7,119 nucleotides of DNA from a bacterium (GTDB lineage: Bacteria > Patescibacteria > Paceibacteria > UBA9973 > UBA2103), in NCBI GenBank assembly GCA_021812925.1, contig JAKAMK010000041.1:1-7119 (forward strand), read 5' to 3'. Below the pieces are notes generated by a model. It searched no databases and had not been told where the DNA came from. It saw only the letters and a list, made by a program, of their open reading frames with translations. This document shows positions 1-7,055 of this stretch, piece after piece (the first letter of the stretch is position 1; each line of letters opens with the position of its first letter). The position numbers were made by a program, and so were the translations under genes.

Positions 1-31
1 CCGCAACGCCAAAACGCGAGCGCGGAGCTTA

Positions 32-57
32 GGAAATCGGCGGCTGGGCCGATTTCC
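32..57 (-). terminator. Stem-loop after atpD, possible 3' end of the operon
   Basis: A perfect 10-bp inverted repeat (GGAAATCGGC at 32-41, GCCGATTTCC at 48-57) with a 6-base loop starts 32 bases after the atpD stop codon. On the minus strand it is not followed by a T-run, so it is not a classic intrinsic terminator. It could be a factor-dependent terminator, a transcript-end stabiliser, or an intercistronic hairpin before a gene outside the window. The rest of bases 1-89 shows no open reading frame start that I can support. Confidence 0.4.
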
Positions 58-89
58 GCTCTCCCGCAGCAGGATTCCGGCCGTTTCTA

Positions 90-1463
<1,374 letters not shown>

Positions 1464-1489
1464 TTAGCTAATTAGTATCAAATTCTCTG

Positions 1490-2398
1490 TTAACTCGCGA
1501 GCGCCTCGCGGCCGCCGACGATTTCCGACACTTCACGCGTGATGGCTGCCTGGCGCAGCTTGTTGTACGTGCGTGTGAGGTCACGCACGACCTCCTTCGA
1601 CTTGTCGCTCGCGTTCTTCATCGCCACCATGCGCGCCGAGTGCTCGGACGCCTTGCTCTCGAGGAGCATGTGGTAGAGCGATGAAGCCACGAGACGCGGC
1701 ACGAGGAGGTCGAGGAGTACCGCATCGTCCGGCTCGATGGTGTAGGCCGGAGTAGTTTCCGAGCGTTCGATATCGCTGTAGAGGCCTTTCTGCGGGACGA
1801 TGTCCTCGACGAGCTTCGTCACTTCCGTAAGCGAGAGCGGCAGCAAACTGCGCACCACGGCCACCTGCTCGAACGTGGAGCGGAAGTTGCTATACGCGAC
1901 CTTCACCTGGTCAAACTCTTTATCCGCGTACGCTCTCGAGAGGTCCGTGACGAGACGGTCCATCGCGGAGAGCTCCACGTCGTCTACCTTGTTCTCCCAG
2001 TACTCCTTGATAGCGTAGCCGCGGTGGCCGAAGAACTCCTGGCCCTTTTTGCCATACGCGAAGACTGAGACTGCGCTCGCCGGATACGCTCTCACCGCTT
2101 CGAGCGCCGCTTTCGTCACGCCCGAATTCAGGGCGCCTGCGAGGCCCTTGTCGCTCGTGATGATGACGAGCGCGACCTTCTTCACCTCGCGCGTATCGGT
2201 GAGCGGATGGCGCGCGAGGTCGGTGCCGGCGGACAGGCGCGAGAGGATCTGGAGGGCCGCCCGAGCATACGGGCGGCCCTCCAAGGCCGCTTCCTGCGTC
2301 TTACGCATCTTCACCGCAGACACAGCCTCCATGGCCCGCGTCACCTTGTTGGTGCGGTTCGTGCTCCCAATCTTTGCCTTGATGTCCTTTAACGCCAT
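1490..2398 (-). CDS. atpG: F1 ATP synthase subunit gamma
   Basis: Central rotor shaft of F1, a coiled coil inside alpha3beta3 that couples c-ring rotation to catalysis. The product is 302 aa, slightly longer than the common 285-290. The N-terminal helix has the family pattern (IKAKIGSTNRTNKVTRAMEAV, ending with the AVKMRK stretch). TSDKGLAGALN at 81-91 matches the conserved SDRGLCGxxN motif with Ala for Cys. The C-terminal helix (about 251-302) carries SEHSARMVAMKNAS, YNKLRQAAITREVSEIV and GG. The ATG lies 19 bases after the atpA stop. No Shine-Dalgarno sequence is seen before it (CACCTAACTC precedes the ATG). A perfect 14-bp inverted repeat lies inside the coding sequence about 115 bases from the start and may dampen translation or cause pausing; that effect is inferred. 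Confidence 0.97.
   Translation of the reverse strand: MALKDIKAKIGSTNRTNKVTRAMEAVSAVKMRKTQEAALEGRPYARAALQILSRLSAGTDLARHPLTDTREVKKVALVIITSDKGLAGALNSGVTKAALEAVRAYPASAVSVFAYGKKGQEFFGHRGYAIKEYWENKVDDVELSAMDRLVTDLSRAYADKEFDQVKVAYSNFRSTFEQVAVVRSLLPLSLTEVTKLVEDIVPQKGLYSDIERSETTPAYTIEPDDAVLLDLLVPRLVASSLYHMLLESKASEHSARMVAMKNASDKSKEVVRDLTRTYNKLRQAAITREVSEIVGGREALAS
2250..2283 (-). repeat. Perfect 14-bp hairpin inside atpG
   Basis: The arms GGAGGGCCGCCCG (2251-2263) and CGGGCGGCCCTCC (2270-2282) are exact reverse complements, and a T-A pair at 2250/2283 extends them to 14 bp around a 6-base loop AGCATA. The stem is almost all G-C. It encodes residues 39-49 of gamma, around the family-typical RPYA segment. 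There is no T-tract, so it is not an obvious terminator. It is the strongest hairpin I see inside any coding sequence of the window. Confidence 0.8.
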
Positions 2399-2417
2399 GA
2401 GTTAGGTGCGCTCGGGT

Positions 2418-3971
2418 TTACGCAGTTTTTGTGCGCAGGACGAATTGGTCAAGCTTCTCGCGGAGCGTCTTTTCGGTCTCCTCGCGGATTTCCTTCGATT
2501 CCTTGATGGCCTCGAGCACGCCGAGTCCTTCGCGCGAGAGGAAGTCTTGGAGCTTCTTCTCCGCCTCCGGAATCTCTTCCGGTGTGAACGAATCGAAGTA
2601 GCCGTTGGTCGCCGCGAAGATGATGGCCGCCTCTACCTGGAACGGGAGCGGCACGCCATTTTTCTGCGTGAGCACCTGAGTGAGTCGGCGGCCGTCATCG
2701 ATCTGCTTCTTCGTGTCGGCATCGAGGTCCGAAGAGAACTGCATGAACGCCTCAAGCTCGCGGAACTGCGCCAAGGAGAGCTTTATCTTGCCCGACACCT
2801 TCTTCATGGCCTTGGTCTGTGCGGAACTACCCACGCGTGACACCGAGATGCCGACGTTAATCGCCGGACGCTGGCCTTTGTTGAAGAGGTCGCTCTCGAG
2901 GAATATCTGGCCGTCGGTGATGGAGATGACGTTCGTCGGGATGTAAGCCGAAACGTCGTTCTCCTGCGTCTCGATGATGGGAAGGGCCGTGAGCGAACCA
3001 CCGCCCTTCTCTTTGGAGAGCTTCGCGGCGCGCTCGAGCAAGCGCGAGTGGAGGTAGAAGATGTCGCCCGGGTATGCCTCGCGGCCTGGCGGGCGGCGCA
3101 AAAGGAGCGACATCTGGCGATACGCGACCGCTTGCTTCGAGAGGTCGTCATAGACCACGAGCGCGTCCGAGCCTCGCTCCATGAAGAACTCGCCGATGGT
3201 CGCGCCGGCAAACGGTGCCAAGAACTGGAGTGCTGCGGGCGAGGACGCCGGAGCAGTGACGATGACGGTGTATTCCATCGCGCCCTTCTCCGCGAGCTCA
3301 GCGACAATCTTCGCGGTCTTCGACTCCTTCTGGCCGATAGCGACATAGATGCAGATAGGACGCTTCTCCTTCGGCTCGTGCTTCTGCGAGAGGATGGTGT
3401 CTATCGCAATGGTCGTCTTGCCCGTACCGCGGTCACCGATGATGAGCTCGCGCTGCCCGCGACCTATCGGAATCATGGAGTCCACCGCCTTGATGCCCGT
3501 GTGAAGCGGCACATTGACCGGCGCGCGGTCGATGACGCCGTACGCTTCGCGCTCGATAGGACGCACGTCCGAGGCATCGGTCGGGCCCTTGCCATCTACC
3601 GGCTCACCGAGCGGGTTCACCACGCGCCCCACGAGCGATTCGCCAACCGGAATGGAGAGAAGACGGCCGAGACGGCGCACGAGCATGCCCTCGTACACCT
3701 TCGACGCGTCACCGAGTATCACCGCACGCACGCCATCCTCTTCGAGGTTGAGCACGAGCCCGTACACCGGGTTCGGGTCCTTGAGCGCCTCTTCGAGCGA
3801 GCGGTCGAACGTCGGGTCGAAGAGCACCATCTCGCTCATGACCGCTCCGGTAAGGCCGTCTATCTCTGCGATGCCGTCGCCGGCAGCACGCACCGTGCCC
3901 GTCTCCTGACTACCCTCTTCGGGCTTCCAGGAGGCAATCTCCTTCTCGATTCGTTCAATAATGCTTTGCAT
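2418..3971 (-). CDS. atpA: F1 ATP synthase subunit alpha
   Basis: Regulatory nucleotide-binding subunit of F1, alternating with beta in the hexamer and donating the arginine finger to the catalytic sites. The 517-aa length is normal. Visible features are an N-terminal helix (MQSIIERIEKEI) that usually contacts delta, a beta-barrel from about residue 24, Walker A GDRGTGKT at 179-186 (Lys185), GQKES with Gln214 where beta has its catalytic Glu (as expected for a non-catalytic site), Walker B ending in YDD (274-276), PPGREAYPGDIF at 294-305, and the arginine finger Arg379 in VSRVGSSAQ. The C-terminal helical domain is complete. The ATG is the only start giving the full N-terminal helix. The bases before it (TAAGCACAGCATAATC) hold no clear Shine-Dalgarno sequence. 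An 80-base gap separates it from atpH and contains an AT-rich hairpin patch. Confidence 0.98.
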   Translation of the reverse strand: MQSIIERIEKEIASWKPEEGSQETGTVRAAGDGIAEIDGLTGAVMSEMVLFDPTFDRSLEEALKDPNPVYGLVLNLEEDGVRAVILGDASKVYEGMLVRRLGRLLSIPVGESLVGRVVNPLGEPVDGKGPTDASDVRPIEREAYGVIDRAPVNVPLHTGIKAVDSMIPIGRGQRELIIGDRGTGKTTIAIDTILSQKHEPKEKRPICIYVAIGQKESKTAKIVAELAEKGAMEYTVIVTAPASSPAALQFLAPFAGATIGEFFMERGSDALVVYDDLSKQAVAYRQMSLLLRRPPGREAYPGDIFYLHSRLLERAAKLSKEKGGGSLTALPIIETQENDVSAYIPTNVISITDGQIFLESDLFNKGQRPAINVGISVSRVGSSAQTKAMKKVSGKIKLSLAQFRELEAFMQFSSDLDADTKKQIDDGRRLTQVLTQKNGVPLPFQVEAAIIFAATNGYFDSFTPEEIPEAEKKLQDFLSREGLGVLEAIKESKEIREETEKTLREKLDQFVLRTKTA

Positions 3972-4010
3972 GATTATGCTGTGCTTAGGAGTACGTCCGT
4001 CACTCGCTCA

Positions 4011-4045
4011 ATGAAAAATAAAATATGAATTTCATTTTTCATATT
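4011..4045 (-). other. AT-rich spacer with two competing hairpins between atpH and atpA
   Basis: This is the largest AT-rich island of the operon, in the 80-base atpH-atpA gap. Two inverted repeats overlap and cannot form together: ATGAAAAAT (4011-4019) with ATTTTTCAT (4034-4042), and AATATGAA (4022-4029) with TTCATATT (4038-4045). Read on the minus strand, the second hairpin is followed by TTATTTTT, which resembles a weak attenuator, although an all A-U-type stem is a poor terminator. Alternatives are a low-structure translation enhancer for atpA, an RNA cleavage site, or an internal promoter. The sequence alone does not decide. Confidence 0.5.
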
Positions 4046-4051
4046 CGCTCG

Positions 4052-4423
4052 CTAGGTTGTGACCTTCTGATAAATACCGATGAGAGCAGCTTTGGCAGAA
4101 CGGTCGATGAGTTTTCCGTTCCCGCGAGCGCGCCACCCTTGTATGAGCGCGTGATTAACGACTGCCTTCTTGGCTTCGATACCCTCCTTCTTCGCCTCAG
4201 CGAGCGCGGTCGCGGCCTCGTGTTCGCTCGCAGCTTCCACGACCGGCGCAAGCGCCTTGCGTCGCGCCGCTATCTTCTTCAGTTCGGCATGAATCTGCGG
4301 AAGGAGCTTCGCGCGACCGGAACTCACGAGGTGGTGGATGAGCTTTGAGACCATCTCATCCGCTTTCGCCTCGTCTTCAAGCGAGGCGATGGACTCGAGT
4401 ACATGCGTGTAGGAATCAAGCAT
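4052..4423 (-). CDS. atpH: ATP synthase subunit delta, short form
   Basis: Stator subunit (OSCP equivalent) that caps the F1 head and ties it to the b dimer. Identification rests on position (between atpF and atpA) and on family-like segments: SSGRAKLLPQIHAELKKI at 34-51, matching the gRl-LlpqI-eel end of the N-terminal domain, and the C-terminal pattern VVNHALIQGWRAR-GNGKLIDRSAKAAL at 88-114, matching the usual 'p-LiGGf-v--gd-liD-S----L'. At 123 aa it is about 50 residues shorter than typical delta (about 175-180). The loss maps to the first helices of the N-terminal bundle and part of the linker. No frameshift is apparent: the ATG overlaps the last 8 bases of atpF (ATGCTTGA), so translation is probably coupled and an upstream start is unlikely. 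The product name is likely; how the short form docks on alpha is unknown. Confidence 0.85.
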   Translation of the reverse strand: MLDSYTHVLESIASLEDEAKADEMVSKLIHHLVSSGRAKLLPQIHAELKKIAARRKALAPVVEAASEHEAATALAEAKKEGIEAKKAVVNHALIQGWRARGNGKLIDRSAKAALIGIYQKVTT

Positions 4424-4865
4424 GGTCTTTCTTCAAAACCTTCTCAGCCGCGAGTACGGCGAGCTTCGCTATCTCCTTCTCGCTCTCGCGCCTTGCACGC
4501 TGCGCCTCTTCAGCGGCGCGCGCCTCGGCGTCCTTGGCAACCTGCTCCGCGCGGGCTTCGGCTTCGGAGATGATGCGCGACTTCTCGGCATTCGCCGCTT
4601 CGCGCGCCTGCGTCACGATGCCTTCCGCTTCGCTTTCAGCCTTCTGCACGCGCTCGGCCGCTGCGTCGTCGGCATGCGCGAGCATCTCGGCAGCCTCGTC
4701 TGCGTCATGCACGCCCTGCGCTATCTTCTTCTGGCGCTCATCGAGCGTTTTCATGACCGGCTTGTACAGGAAGTACCAGAGCGCGAGCATGACCAGCCCG
4801 AAGTTCACCGCTTGCGCGATCAAAAGGTCGAGACGGATGCCGAAGGCTGAGAAGAGTTGTTGCAT
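4416..4865 (-). CDS. atpF: F0 ATP synthase subunit b
   Basis: Peripheral stalk subunit; a dimer spans from subunit a in the membrane to delta on top of F1. The 149-aa product has the standard plan: a short N-terminus, one membrane helix at about residues 12-34 (LDLLIAQAVNFGLVMLALWYF), the conserved KPV turn at 35-37, the L-x-x-R-x-x-x-I pattern at 41-48, then a long, charged, Ala/Glu/Arg-rich coiled coil to the end. It is about 10 residues shorter than common b subunits. ATTAGGT, eight bases or so before the ATG, is a plausible weak ribosome binding site. The gene starts 24 bases after atpE and overlaps atpH by 8 bases. Its stop is TGA. Confidence 0.95.
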   Translation of the reverse strand: MQQLFSAFGIRLDLLIAQAVNFGLVMLALWYFLYKPVMKTLDERQKKIAQGVHDADEAAEMLAHADDAAAERVQKAESEAEGIVTQAREAANAEKSRIISEAEARAEQVAKDAEARAAEEAQRARRESEKEIAKLAVLAAEKVLKKDHA

Positions 4866-4881
4866 GCCTGCTACCTAATCC

Positions 4882-5135
<254 letters not shown>

Positions 5136-5165
5136 TTATTAAATTGCCCCTGGTACATCCCGGAG

Positions 5166-5209
5166 CCGGCAGAGGCGCCCTAGCCGAGGGGCTAGTGCAT
5201 CTCTGCCGG
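5166..5209 (-). repeat. Two-part stem-loop between atpB and atpE
   Basis: The outer arms CCGGCAGAG (5166-5174) and CTCTGCCGG (5201-5209) pair perfectly over 9 bp. The inner arms CTAGCC (5180-5185) and GGCTAG (5190-5195) pair over 6 bp around a 4-base loop. A 5-by-5 base internal loop separates the two stems. The atpB stop codon (5192-5194) is inside the inner stem. On the minus strand the hairpin is followed not by a T-run but, about 20 bases later, by the AT-rich atpE leader. It may block 3'-to-5' decay or attenuate transcription at the F0 gene boundary; both roles are inferred. Confidence 0.7.
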
Positions 5210-5938
5210 ATCAGCGACGGCGAGCTTGATGAAGAACAGCGTGAGGATGGCAAACACCACCGCTTGCACGAGCCCGATGAACATCTCGAAGCCCATTAAG
5301 GGTGCCGGCAAGAAATACGGCAGGAAGTATCCTGCCACAAGCACCATTATCTCGCCGGCGAAGATGTTCCCGAACAATCGGAACGAGAACGTGATGATGC
5401 GCCCGAGGTTCGAGAGTATCTCGAGGAGACCCACCACGAATCCCAAGGGCGATTTCACATTAACATACCGGCCCATATGCTTAAAAAACCCGAGGACCGA
5501 GATGCCGGTAATCTCGATGACGAAGAACGAGATGAGCGCGAGCGCGAGGGTGAAGTTCAGGTCGGTCGTCGGCGTGCGGAAGAGCGGGATGAAGTCACCA
5601 GCATGGATGAGGCCGATGGAGCCCATCCCCGGGAAGAACTCGAGCTCGTTGATGAGCGCCACGAAGAGGAAGATGGTGGCGACGAGCGGGAAGAACTTAC
5701 GCGCGAGCTCCTCGCTCTCCAAGGTCTCGGCCATGTAGCCCAGGGCGCCTTCGAAGGCCCACTCGACCCCGGCCTGGAGCTTCCCGGGCACCATCTTGAG
5801 CGACCGGCCGAAGAAGAACGCGAGCACGATGAGCAAGGCGCCCAAGAGCCACGTCATGAGGAGGGCATTCGTGATAGGAAAACCGAAAACGGAGCCTATA
5901 TGCTCCGCGGAGAGGACGACCGAGATGCCGCTATGCAT
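5192..5938 (-). CDS. atpB: F0 ATP synthase subunit a
   Basis: Membrane stator subunit with the two half-channels that feed protons to the c-ring. The 248-aa protein has several membrane helices. Conserved residues are the essential Arg187 in SFRLFGN with Glu196 in FAGE just after it, and Gln225 in GLVQAVVF of the last helix. FRTPTTDLNFTLALAL at about 120-135 is also a family hallmark. The frame stays open upstream to a GTG at 6013, but I choose the ATG at 5938. The extra 25 codons would run through the speD terminator hairpin and begin 5 bases from the speD stop, and MHSGISVVLSAEHI is a plausible a-subunit N-terminus. An extended -10 element just upstream and a weak GAG give limited start support. 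It is the first atp gene; no atpI is seen before it. Confidence 0.95.
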   Translation of the reverse strand: MHSGISVVLSAEHIGSVFGFPITNALLMTWLLGALLIVLAFFFGRSLKMVPGKLQAGVEWAFEGALGYMAETLESEELARKFFPLVATIFLFVALINELEFFPGMGSIGLIHAGDFIPLFRTPTTDLNFTLALALISFFVIEITGISVLGFFKHMGRYVNVKSPLGFVVGLLEILSNLGRIITFSFRLFGNIFAGEIMVLVAGYFLPYFLPAPLMGFEMFIGLVQAVVFAILTLFFIKLAVADPAEMH

Positions 5939-5946
5939 GTGTCTCG

Positions 5947-5975
5947 ATTCTAGCAGACGACCCTGGAAAACGAAA
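5947..5975 (-). promoter_or_regulatory. Candidate promoter of the atp operon
   Basis: On the minus strand TGC-TAGAAT (5947-5955) is an extended -10 element, with 5 of 6 bases matching TATAAT. At 17-base spacing the -35 region reads TTTCGT (5970-5975), a poor match that lies in the T-tract of the speD terminator. Transcription would begin near 5940, two or so bases before the atpB ATG, giving a nearly leaderless message. Transcription leaking through the speD terminator is the main alternative. Confidence 0.4.
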
Positions 5976-6004
5976 AGGCCGTGGAGTCGGAACGCCACAG
6001 CCTT
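5967..6004 (-). terminator. Intrinsic terminator after speD
   Basis: On the minus strand AAGGCTGTGG (5995-6004) pairs with CCACGGCCTT (5975-5984) over 10 positions with one mismatch, around a 10-base loop. The stem runs into TTTTCGTTTT (5967-5976). The hairpin starts 14 bases after the speD stop codon. This separates speD from the ATP synthase operon and argues against an atpB start upstream of it. Confidence 0.75.
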
Positions 6005-6018
6005 GTTCGCCACTGACC

Positions 6019-6519
6019 TCAGGTTTGGACGCCGCGCTTAATCTCCGCAACGACGCACCGTTCGGGCGTAAACGCTTCCTGGAAAACCGGGAGCGCAGCC
6101 CGCGGAACGGCTTCTCCGCACATGAACGCGTCGAATGCCGCGTAGCCCCGTTCCGGCCAGGTGTGGACCGTAATGTGACTCTCGGCGAGCACGGCGACAC
6201 CGGAGATGCCGCCGCCGTCTTCGAACGTGTGCAGGTGGATGTGAAGGAGCGTTGCGCCGGCAGCTTTCACTGCGTCGATGAGCGCCCTCTCGATGACCTC
6301 GCGGTCGTCGAGATGGTGAGCCTCCATGAGGTCTATTATCAGGTGGTCGCCCGCGTAGCTAAGCCCGTTGCGGGTGATGAAATGGTCTTTGGGCTGCGGT
6401 GCCTCGTCCACGGGGACGAGGTGCGGCACCCTGGGCAAAGGTGATTCCAAGACGGTTCTCGCCGGCACGCGAGCGTGAGCTCCGTTACCTTTGATCGCCG
6501 CCCCATACCGATGATCCAT
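6019..6519 (-). CDS. speD: SpeD-family pyruvoyl-dependent decarboxylase (AdoMet decarboxylase proenzyme)
   Basis: Proenzyme of the SpeD family, which self-cleaves before a serine to make a pyruvoyl cofactor. Classic members decarboxylate S-adenosylmethionine for spermidine synthesis, but related proteins are known that act on ornithine or arginine, so the substrate is not certain. The ATG at 6519 has a textbook AGGAGG 8 bases upstream, and the protein is 166 aa. Conserved core: GDHLIIDL (about 57-64), GISG with Ser106, cleavage site AESHITVHTWPE with Ser114 and His119, and FMCGE with Cys134. These match the processing and catalytic residues of Thermotoga-type SpeD (Ser55, Ser63, His68, Cys83). 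About 50 residues (1-50) precede the core and are rich in Pro, Ala and Arg; usual bacterial enzymes of this class start almost at the core. HTF replaces the common HRF before the GISG segment. No speE or other polyamine gene is visible nearby. Confidence 0.9.
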   Translation of the reverse strand: MDHRYGAAIKGNGAHARVPARTVLESPLPRVPHLVPVDEAPQPKDHFITRNGLSYAGDHLIIDLMEAHHLDDREVIERALIDAVKAAGATLLHIHLHTFEDGGGISGVAVLAESHITVHTWPERGYAAFDAFMCGEAVPRAALPVFQEAFTPERCVVAEIKRGVQT

Positions 6520-6527
6520 CGTCTTGG

Positions 6528-6533
6528 CCTCCT
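6528..6533 (-). promoter_or_regulatory. Shine-Dalgarno site of speD
   Basis: AGGAGG on the minus strand, 8 bases before the ATG at 6519. It decides the start against a longer open frame reaching a GTG at 6654, and it is the only full-strength ribosome binding site in the window. Confidence 0.85.
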
Positions 6534-6586
6534 GGTTGTGTGGCAAGGGCGCCACGTGATTGTGGACGCTAACAAATTCAGCCGGC

Positions 6587-6614
6587 AGTATAGGGCTTTT
6601 GCGCGAAAATACAA
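6587..6614 (-). promoter_or_regulatory. Candidate speD promoter
   Basis: The minus-strand -10 TATACT (6587-6592, 5 of 6 consensus) lies 16 bases after a weak -35 TTGTAT (6609-6614, only TTG conserved). The predicted start near 6580 gives a leader of about 60 bases. That leader contains a small hairpin (GTGGC/GCCAC, 6540-6555) just upstream of the ribosome binding site. Confidence 0.5.
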
Positions 6615-6673
6615 TGGGTTTTTGACGCATTGGCAAGAAACTGGGGATAAGCACACCCTTGGGACTTTGCCCT

Positions 6674-6700
6674 TTGACAGGGCCTCAGATGGGGTATACT
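6674..6700 (+). promoter_or_regulatory. Promoter of the SWIB-domain gene
   Basis: A perfect -35 TTGACA (6674-6679) and a -10 TATACT (6695-6700) are separated by 15 bases, shorter than the ideal 17. The predicted start near 6707 gives a leader of about 36 bases. It diverges from the speD promoter roughly 100 bases away; the DNA between them (about 6615-6673) shows no gene. Confidence 0.65.
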
Positions 6701-6742
6701 CCCTAGCGTTACGTTATAAGGTCACATTTCACGCAAATATCT

Positions 6743-7000
6743 ATGGCACGAAAAGCCAACCCCGCACTTTTGAAGCCCCTCGAGCTCGACGCCGATCTCG
6801 AGGCAGTCGTCGGTAAGGGTCCGATGCCCCGCTCACAGGTGGTCAAGAAGCTCTGGGAGTACATCAAGGGCAAGAACCTCCAGAACCCGTCGAACAAGCG
6901 CAACATCCTTGCGGACGACAAGTTGAAGCCGCTCTTCGGCGGTAAGAGCGAGGTCACGATGTTCGAGATGACGAAGCTCGTCTCGCAGCACATGAAGTAA
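6743..7000 (+). CDS. Stand-alone SWIB/MDM2-domain protein
   Basis: Small basic protein of 85 aa that is almost entirely one SWIB domain (about residues 8-84). Family marks are GPMPRSQVVKKLWEYIK (26-42), NLQNPSNKRNILADDKLKPLFGG (45-67) and MFEMTKLVSQHM (73-84). In eukaryotes the domain occurs in SWI/SNF complex subunits and, as a relative, in MDM2. In bacteria it is found in chlamydiae and some other lineages, sometimes fused to topoisomerase, and its role is not settled; DNA or chromatin association is a guess. The ATG follows the predicted promoter at a suitable distance but has no Shine-Dalgarno sequence (ACGCAAATATCT precedes it). The gene is monocistronic, divergent from speD, and ends at a strong terminator. 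The lysine-rich first residues (MARKANPALLKP) leave no room for a second domain. Confidence 0.92.
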   Translation: MARKANPALLKPLELDADLEAVVGKGPMPRSQVVKKLWEYIKGKNLQNPSNKRNILADDKLKPLFGGKSEVTMFEMTKLVSQHMK

Positions 7001-7015
7001 CCCTGGCTTTCTGCC

Positions 7016-7052
7016 ATACAAAACGCCGCCCTCAGAGGGCGGCGTTTTGTAT
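7016..7052 (+). terminator. Strong terminator after the SWIB gene, probably bidirectional
   Basis: The 18-base arms ATACAAAACGCCGCCCTC (7016-7033) and its exact reverse complement (7035-7052) are separated by one base, so in RNA the top few bases open into a loop over a GC-rich stem. Runs of T occur at the 3' side in both directions (GCGTTTTGTATTT on plus, GCGTTTTGTAT on minus). It lies 15 bases after the SWIB stop and 3 bases from the 3' end of the opposing tRNA gene, so it can serve both. Confidence 0.85.
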
Positions 7053-7055
7053 TTG

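Noticed and set aside
3048..4028. Plus-strand open frame (326 codons) opposite atpA
   Set aside because: Same pattern: it mirrors the conserved alpha gene, with a composition typical of an antisense shadow and no start signals.
4430..4760. Apparent repeats of GCG/CTC-rich words within atpF
   Set aside because: They reflect the Ala/Glu/Arg coiled coil and its codon use, not a DNA repeat array.
5747..5758. 12-base palindrome GCCTTCGAAGGC inside atpB
   Set aside because: It has no loop, lies in ordinary coding sequence, and palindromes of this size arise by chance in GC-biased genes.
5890..5907. 6-bp hairpin CGGAGC/GCTCCG early in atpB
   Set aside because: Short stem, fully explained by coding sequence; no supporting feature nearby.
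5939..6013. 25-residue N-terminal extension of subunit a from a GTG start
   Set aside because: It would be encoded by the speD terminator hairpin and T-tract; the ATG at 5938 gives a plausible a-subunit N-terminus.
6622..6651. Second plus-strand promoter-like pair TTGACG / GATAAG
   Set aside because: The -10 is weak, the spacing is 18, and a better promoter lies closer to the SWIB gene.
6520..6654. 45-residue upstream extension of SpeD from a GTG start
   Set aside because: AGGAGG at ideal spacing fixes the ATG at 6519, and the longer version would overlap the predicted promoter.
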